Source of the DNA: Allobrachymonas sp.
GTDB lineage: Bacteria; Pseudomonadota; Gammaproteobacteria; Burkholderiales; Burkholderiaceae_C
Length of the DNA stretch: 17,544 bases
Assembly: GCA_030538335.1 (NCBI GenBank)
Contig: JAUNUE010000016.1
Coordinates: 1-17,544, forward strand
Direction of reading: 5' to 3'
The notes beneath the pieces were generated by a model that was not told the origin of the DNA, made no database searches, and worked only from the letters and a program-made list of their open reading frames with translations. The position numbers were made by a program, and so were the translations under genes. Of this stretch, positions 15,334 through 17,544 are shown one piece after another. Positions within the stretch are counted from its first letter, which is position 1; the number at the start of each line of letters is the position of its first letter.

Positions 15334-16410
15334 ATGAGCACGGCGCCGCGCGCACCCCTCCGGTCTTTTTTGCACCAGCACCTGCCGCAGCAATGGCAGC
15401 AACGCGGCTGGCTGGCGCGCCTGCTGTGGCCTTTGTCGTGGTTGTATGGCGTCGTCTGGCAACGCAAACAGCGCCGCACCCAACAACAACCTCCTCAGCC
15501 TTTGCCCGTTTCCGTACTTGTCGTCGGCAATATGATCGCCGGTGGCGCAGGCAAAACACCGGTCACGCTGGCGGTGGTGCAACATTTCCAGCGCATGGGG
15601 GTACACGTCGGCGTGGTGTCGCGCGGTTATGGCCGCGACAATAGCGCACCGCATTGCATGGCAGTCACATCCGACAGCACTGCAAGCGAAGTCGGAGATG
15701 AGCCTTTGCTGATCCACCGCCGCACCGGCGCACCTGTGGTGGTCTGTGCGCAACGGCTGGAGGCCGCGCGTGCGCTGCTCCAGCACTATCCCGATACGCA
15801 GTTGATCGTTTGCGACGATGGCCTGCAGCATCTGGCGCTGCCGCGTGATGCCGAACTGTGCGTAATGGATGAACGCAACATCGGCAACGGCTGGCTGCTG
15901 CCCGCCGGCCCTTTGCGCGAACCGTGGCCGCGCAAGACTGACTGGTTGCTGCGCATCAGCCCCACGGCAGAAACGCAACAAAACATCCCTTTGCCGCCCG
16001 GACAAGCGGTGTTCCACGCGCAACGCCGCTTTGCTGCGCATGCCGTGCGCGCAGACGGCGCCACACAGCCGCTCGCCGAATGGGCAGCCCACAAACAGCC
16101 GGTGCAGGCACTCGCAGGCATTGCCCAACCCGAACGCTTTTTTGCCATGCTGCGGGCTGCTGGGTTGGCCTTGCAACACACGGTCGCCTTGCCCGACCAT
16201 GCCACGCCCGATATCTTGATCGAAGCAGCACAAACGCTCTCGCAAAACCCAGAGCCACTGCTTTGCACCGAAAAAGACGCCGTCAAACTCTGGCCCCATC
16301 TGCCCGACGTATGGGCCGTGCCGCTGGAGCTGCAGATGGAACCGGGCTTTTTCAATGCGCTGACGGCCTGGTGGCAGCAGCAACAATCATCGCCACATCG
16401 CGCGTCCTGA
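15334..16410 (+). CDS. lpxK: Tetraacyldisaccharide 4'-kinase
   Basis: LpxK transfers phosphate from ATP to the 4' position of the lipid A disaccharide precursor at the cytoplasmic face of the inner membrane, giving lipid IVA. The 358-residue product has a hydrophobic membrane-binding helix (about 26-43), the Walker A loop in GNMIAGGAGKTP (65-76), VVSRGYGR (94-101), GDEPLLIHRRTGAPV (121-135) and CDDGLQH (160-166), all typical of LpxK. NGWLLPAGPLREP (185-197) and LCTEKDAVKLWP near the C-terminus also match. The ATG at 15334 is chosen over an in-frame ATG at 15244 that lies inside exbD. No strong SD precedes it; CATAAT at 15322-15327 is very close to the start. It belongs to the envelope cluster with kdsB. 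Confidence 0.96.
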   Translation: MSTAPRAPLRSFLHQHLPQQWQQRGWLARLLWPLSWLYGVVWQRKQRRTQQQPPQPLPVSVLVVGNMIAGGAGKTPVTLAVVQHFQRMGVHVGVVSRGYGRDNSAPHCMAVTSDSTASEVGDEPLLIHRRTGAPVVVCAQRLEAARALLQHYPDTQLIVCDDGLQHLALPRDAELCVMDERNIGNGWLLPAGPLREPWPRKTDWLLRISPTAETQQNIPLPPGQAVFHAQRRFAAHAVRADGATQPLAEWAAHKQPVQALAGIAQPERFFAMLRAAGLALQHTVALPDHATPDILIEAAQTLSQNPEPLLCTEKDAVKLWPHLPDVWAVPLELQMEPGFFNALTAWWQQQQSSPHRAS

Positions 16411-16434
16411 AACGGGTTTACCGAATCTGTCAAA

Positions 16435-16453
16435 ATCGGAGCAGCACTCCGAT
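16435..16453 (+). repeat. 7-bp hairpin ATCGGAG / CTCCGAT before the Trm112-like gene
   Basis: Perfect complementary 7-mers (16435-16441 and 16447-16453) enclose the loop CAGCA, ending 17 bases before the next start codon and just before its AAGG ribosome site. No T-run follows, so termination is unlikely. It might stabilise an mRNA 5' end or influence ribosome access. Confidence 0.5.
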
Positions 16454-16470
16454 CTACGCAAGGCTTTTCC

Positions 16471-16686
16471 ATGGATTCCAAATTGCTTGAACTGCTGGTC
16501 TGCCCCGTGACCAAAGGCGCCCTGCTGTGGCGGCCCGAACAACAGGAACTGTGGTCTACCAGCGCACGTCTGGCCTACCCGGTGCGCGACGGCATTGCCG
16601 TGCTGCTTGAAAACGAAGCGCGCACGCTCGACGACCAGGAACTGGAAGCCGCCCGCGCACCAGAAATGAACACCAGCAAGGCGTGA
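16471..16686 (+). CDS. Trm112/YcaR-family small protein
   Basis: This 71-residue protein matches the bacterial Trm112-like (UPF0434, E. coli YcaR) family from its start: LLELLVCPVTKG (5-16), SARLAYPVRDGIAVLLENEAR (31-51). Eukaryotic Trm112 is a zinc-binding activator of methyltransferases; the bacterial protein has no settled role. E. coli YcaR has a CPxC pair and another Cys, while here the sequence contains a single cysteine (Cys11), so the classical zinc site is absent. The position between lpxK and kdsB is conserved in many proteobacteria, including E. coli. Its TGA overlaps the GTG start of kdsB. Confidence 0.93.
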   Translation: MDSKLLELLVCPVTKGALLWRPEQQELWSTSARLAYPVRDGIAVLLENEARTLDDQELEAARAPEMNTSKA

Positions 16687-17495
16687 GCTACACCATCCTG
16701 ATTCCGGCACGGCTGCACAGCACGCGCTTGCCCGAAAAACCGCTGGCCGACATTGCCGGCTTGCCCATGGTCGTGCAGGTGGCGCAGCGCGTGCAACAAG
16801 CCCCCGGCGTGGATCGGGTAGTGGTGGCCGCCGACCACGAACGCATCGTGCAGGCCTGCACCAGCCACGGCATCGAGGCCCTGCTAACCGACAACGACCA
16901 CCCAAGCGGCAGCGACCGGCTGGCGCAAGCCTGCAGCCTGCTGCAATTGCCAGACGATGCCATTGTGGTGAATGTGCAAGGCGATGAGCCGCTGATCGAC
17001 CCTGCATTGCCAGGCGCAGTAGCGCGGCTTCTGCAGCAGACGCCCGCAGCCAGCATGGCCACCGCCGCGCATCGCATGCATGACAGCACCGATCTGCGCA
17101 ACCCCAACGCCGTGAAAGTGGTATGTGATGCACAGGGCATGGCGCTGTACTTCAGCCGCGCGCCCATTCCCTGGTGGCGCGATGGCTGGGGGGCGGCCAT
17201 GCAAGGTGACCGCACCCTTCCCGCCAGCCACCTTTTGGAAAATTCCGATCCGAAAGCTTCGCCTGCGCCCCCGTTGCGCCATATCGGCATCTACGCCTAC
17301 CGCTGCGCGTTTTTAAAACAGTTCCCCCAACTGCCGCCCGCGCCCATTGAAAAGGCCGAGTCGCTGGAACAACTGCGCGCCCTGTGGCACGGCCACCGTA
17401 TTGCCGTACACCTCAGCGACACAGCACCCGGCAGGGGCGTGGATACGCCTGAAGACCTGGCCGCCGTGCAGCGGCTGTTTGCGCAAAGTCAGTAA
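16683..17495 (+). CDS. kdsB: 3-deoxy-manno-octulosonate cytidylyltransferase (CMP-KDO synthetase)
   Basis: KdsB activates KDO with CTP to CMP-KDO in the cytoplasm, for addition to lipid A as the first LPS core sugar. The 270-residue product has the nucleotide-binding IPARLHSTRLPEKPL (7-21), HPSGSDRLAQA (74-84), VVNVQGDEPLIDP (96-108) with the metal-binding Asp, HIGIYAYR (about 200-207) and PIEKAESLEQLRALWHG (about 221-237), all KdsB signatures. The GTG at 16683 overlaps the preceding TGA (GTGA), so translation is likely coupled; the first residues SYTILIPARL fit the family start exactly. It is about 20 residues longer than the E. coli enzyme, mostly from an insertion near residues 168-196 rich in Gly, Asp and Pro. 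It is the last gene before the terminator. Confidence 0.97.
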   Translation: MSYTILIPARLHSTRLPEKPLADIAGLPMVVQVAQRVQQAPGVDRVVVAADHERIVQACTSHGIEALLTDNDHPSGSDRLAQACSLLQLPDDAIVVNVQGDEPLIDPALPGAVARLLQQTPAASMATAAHRMHDSTDLRNPNAVKVVCDAQGMALYFSRAPIPWWRDGWGAAMQGDRTLPASHLLENSDPKASPAPPLRHIGIYAYRCAFLKQFPQLPPAPIEKAESLEQLRALWHGHRIAVHLSDTAPGRGVDTPEDLAAVQRLFAQSQ

Positions 17496-17499
17496 CCAT

Positions 17500-17526
17500 C
17501 CCCCGGCAAAGCCGGGGGCTTTCGTT
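17500..17526 (+). terminator. Rho-independent terminator after kdsB
   Basis: A perfect 8-bp stem CCCCCGGC (17500-17507) and GCCGGGGG (17511-17518) with the loop AAA is followed by CTTTCGTT. The GC stem is strong and the T-tract is broken. It lies five bases after the kdsB stop and closes the exbB-kdsB cluster. The last bases of the window show no further gene. Confidence 0.8.
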
Positions 17527-17544
17527 ATGTGAGCCGCTCAAAGC

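Noticed and set aside
13986..15479. A 497-codon minus-strand open frame opposite exbB and exbD
   Set aside because: exbB and exbD are unmistakable on the plus strand; the antisense frame is Gly/His/Gln-rich and spans the intergenic gaps.

Overview
The window is high-GC bacterial chromosome and looks like a beta-proteobacterium of the Burkholderiales, probably near the Comamonadaceae. This rests on the gene order xseA | exbB-exbD-lpxK-Trm112-kdsB, the TamA/TamB pair, the codon use and the style of the proteins. No 16S or other decisive marker is present, so the placement is inference. I see no transposase, integrase, CRISPR array or rRNA.

Layout, left to right. Positions 1-300 hold no convincing gene. 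They are AT-rich (about 40% G+C by hand count for 1-240, about 32% for 61-180) and lie immediately beyond the 3' end of a minus-strand tRNA-Arg(CCT) at 301-375. Next, on the minus strand, is the outer-membrane translocation and assembly pair tamA-tamB, joined by a one-base stop/start overlap. A divergent intergenic region (6835-7022) with a 7-bp dyad separates tamA from a plus-strand gene for an unrecognised 262-residue modular protein. That gene ends 10 bp from the convergent end of a minus-strand pair: a very large polytopic membrane protein (DUF2339 family) and a signal-peptide protein with a C-terminal anchor (DUF3999 family), overlapping by ATGA. Upstream of them, on the same strand, is xseA (exonuclease VII large subunit).

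From about 13.83 to 14.20 kb lies an AT-rich, dyad-rich intergenic region containing a perfect DnaA-box 9-mer. To its right, on the plus strand, runs a compact envelope cluster: an ExbB/TolQ-type and an ExbD/TolR-type proton-channel pair, lpxK (lipid A 4'-kinase), a Trm112-like small protein, and kdsB (CMP-KDO synthetase). A clear hairpin terminator closes it.

Most of the window therefore serves the Gram-negative envelope: beta-barrel/autotransporter assembly and phospholipid traffic (TamAB), lipid A phosphorylation (LpxK), activation of KDO for the LPS inner core (KdsB), a proton-motive-force channel of unknown client (ExbBD), and a large uncharacterised membrane pair (DUF2339/DUF3999). I found no clear evidence of a wholly new system. 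The least explained items are the DUF2339/DUF3999 pair, the 262-residue protein with its repeated FADSRF motif and divergent dyad, and the ExbBD pair without a TonB in an LPS operon.
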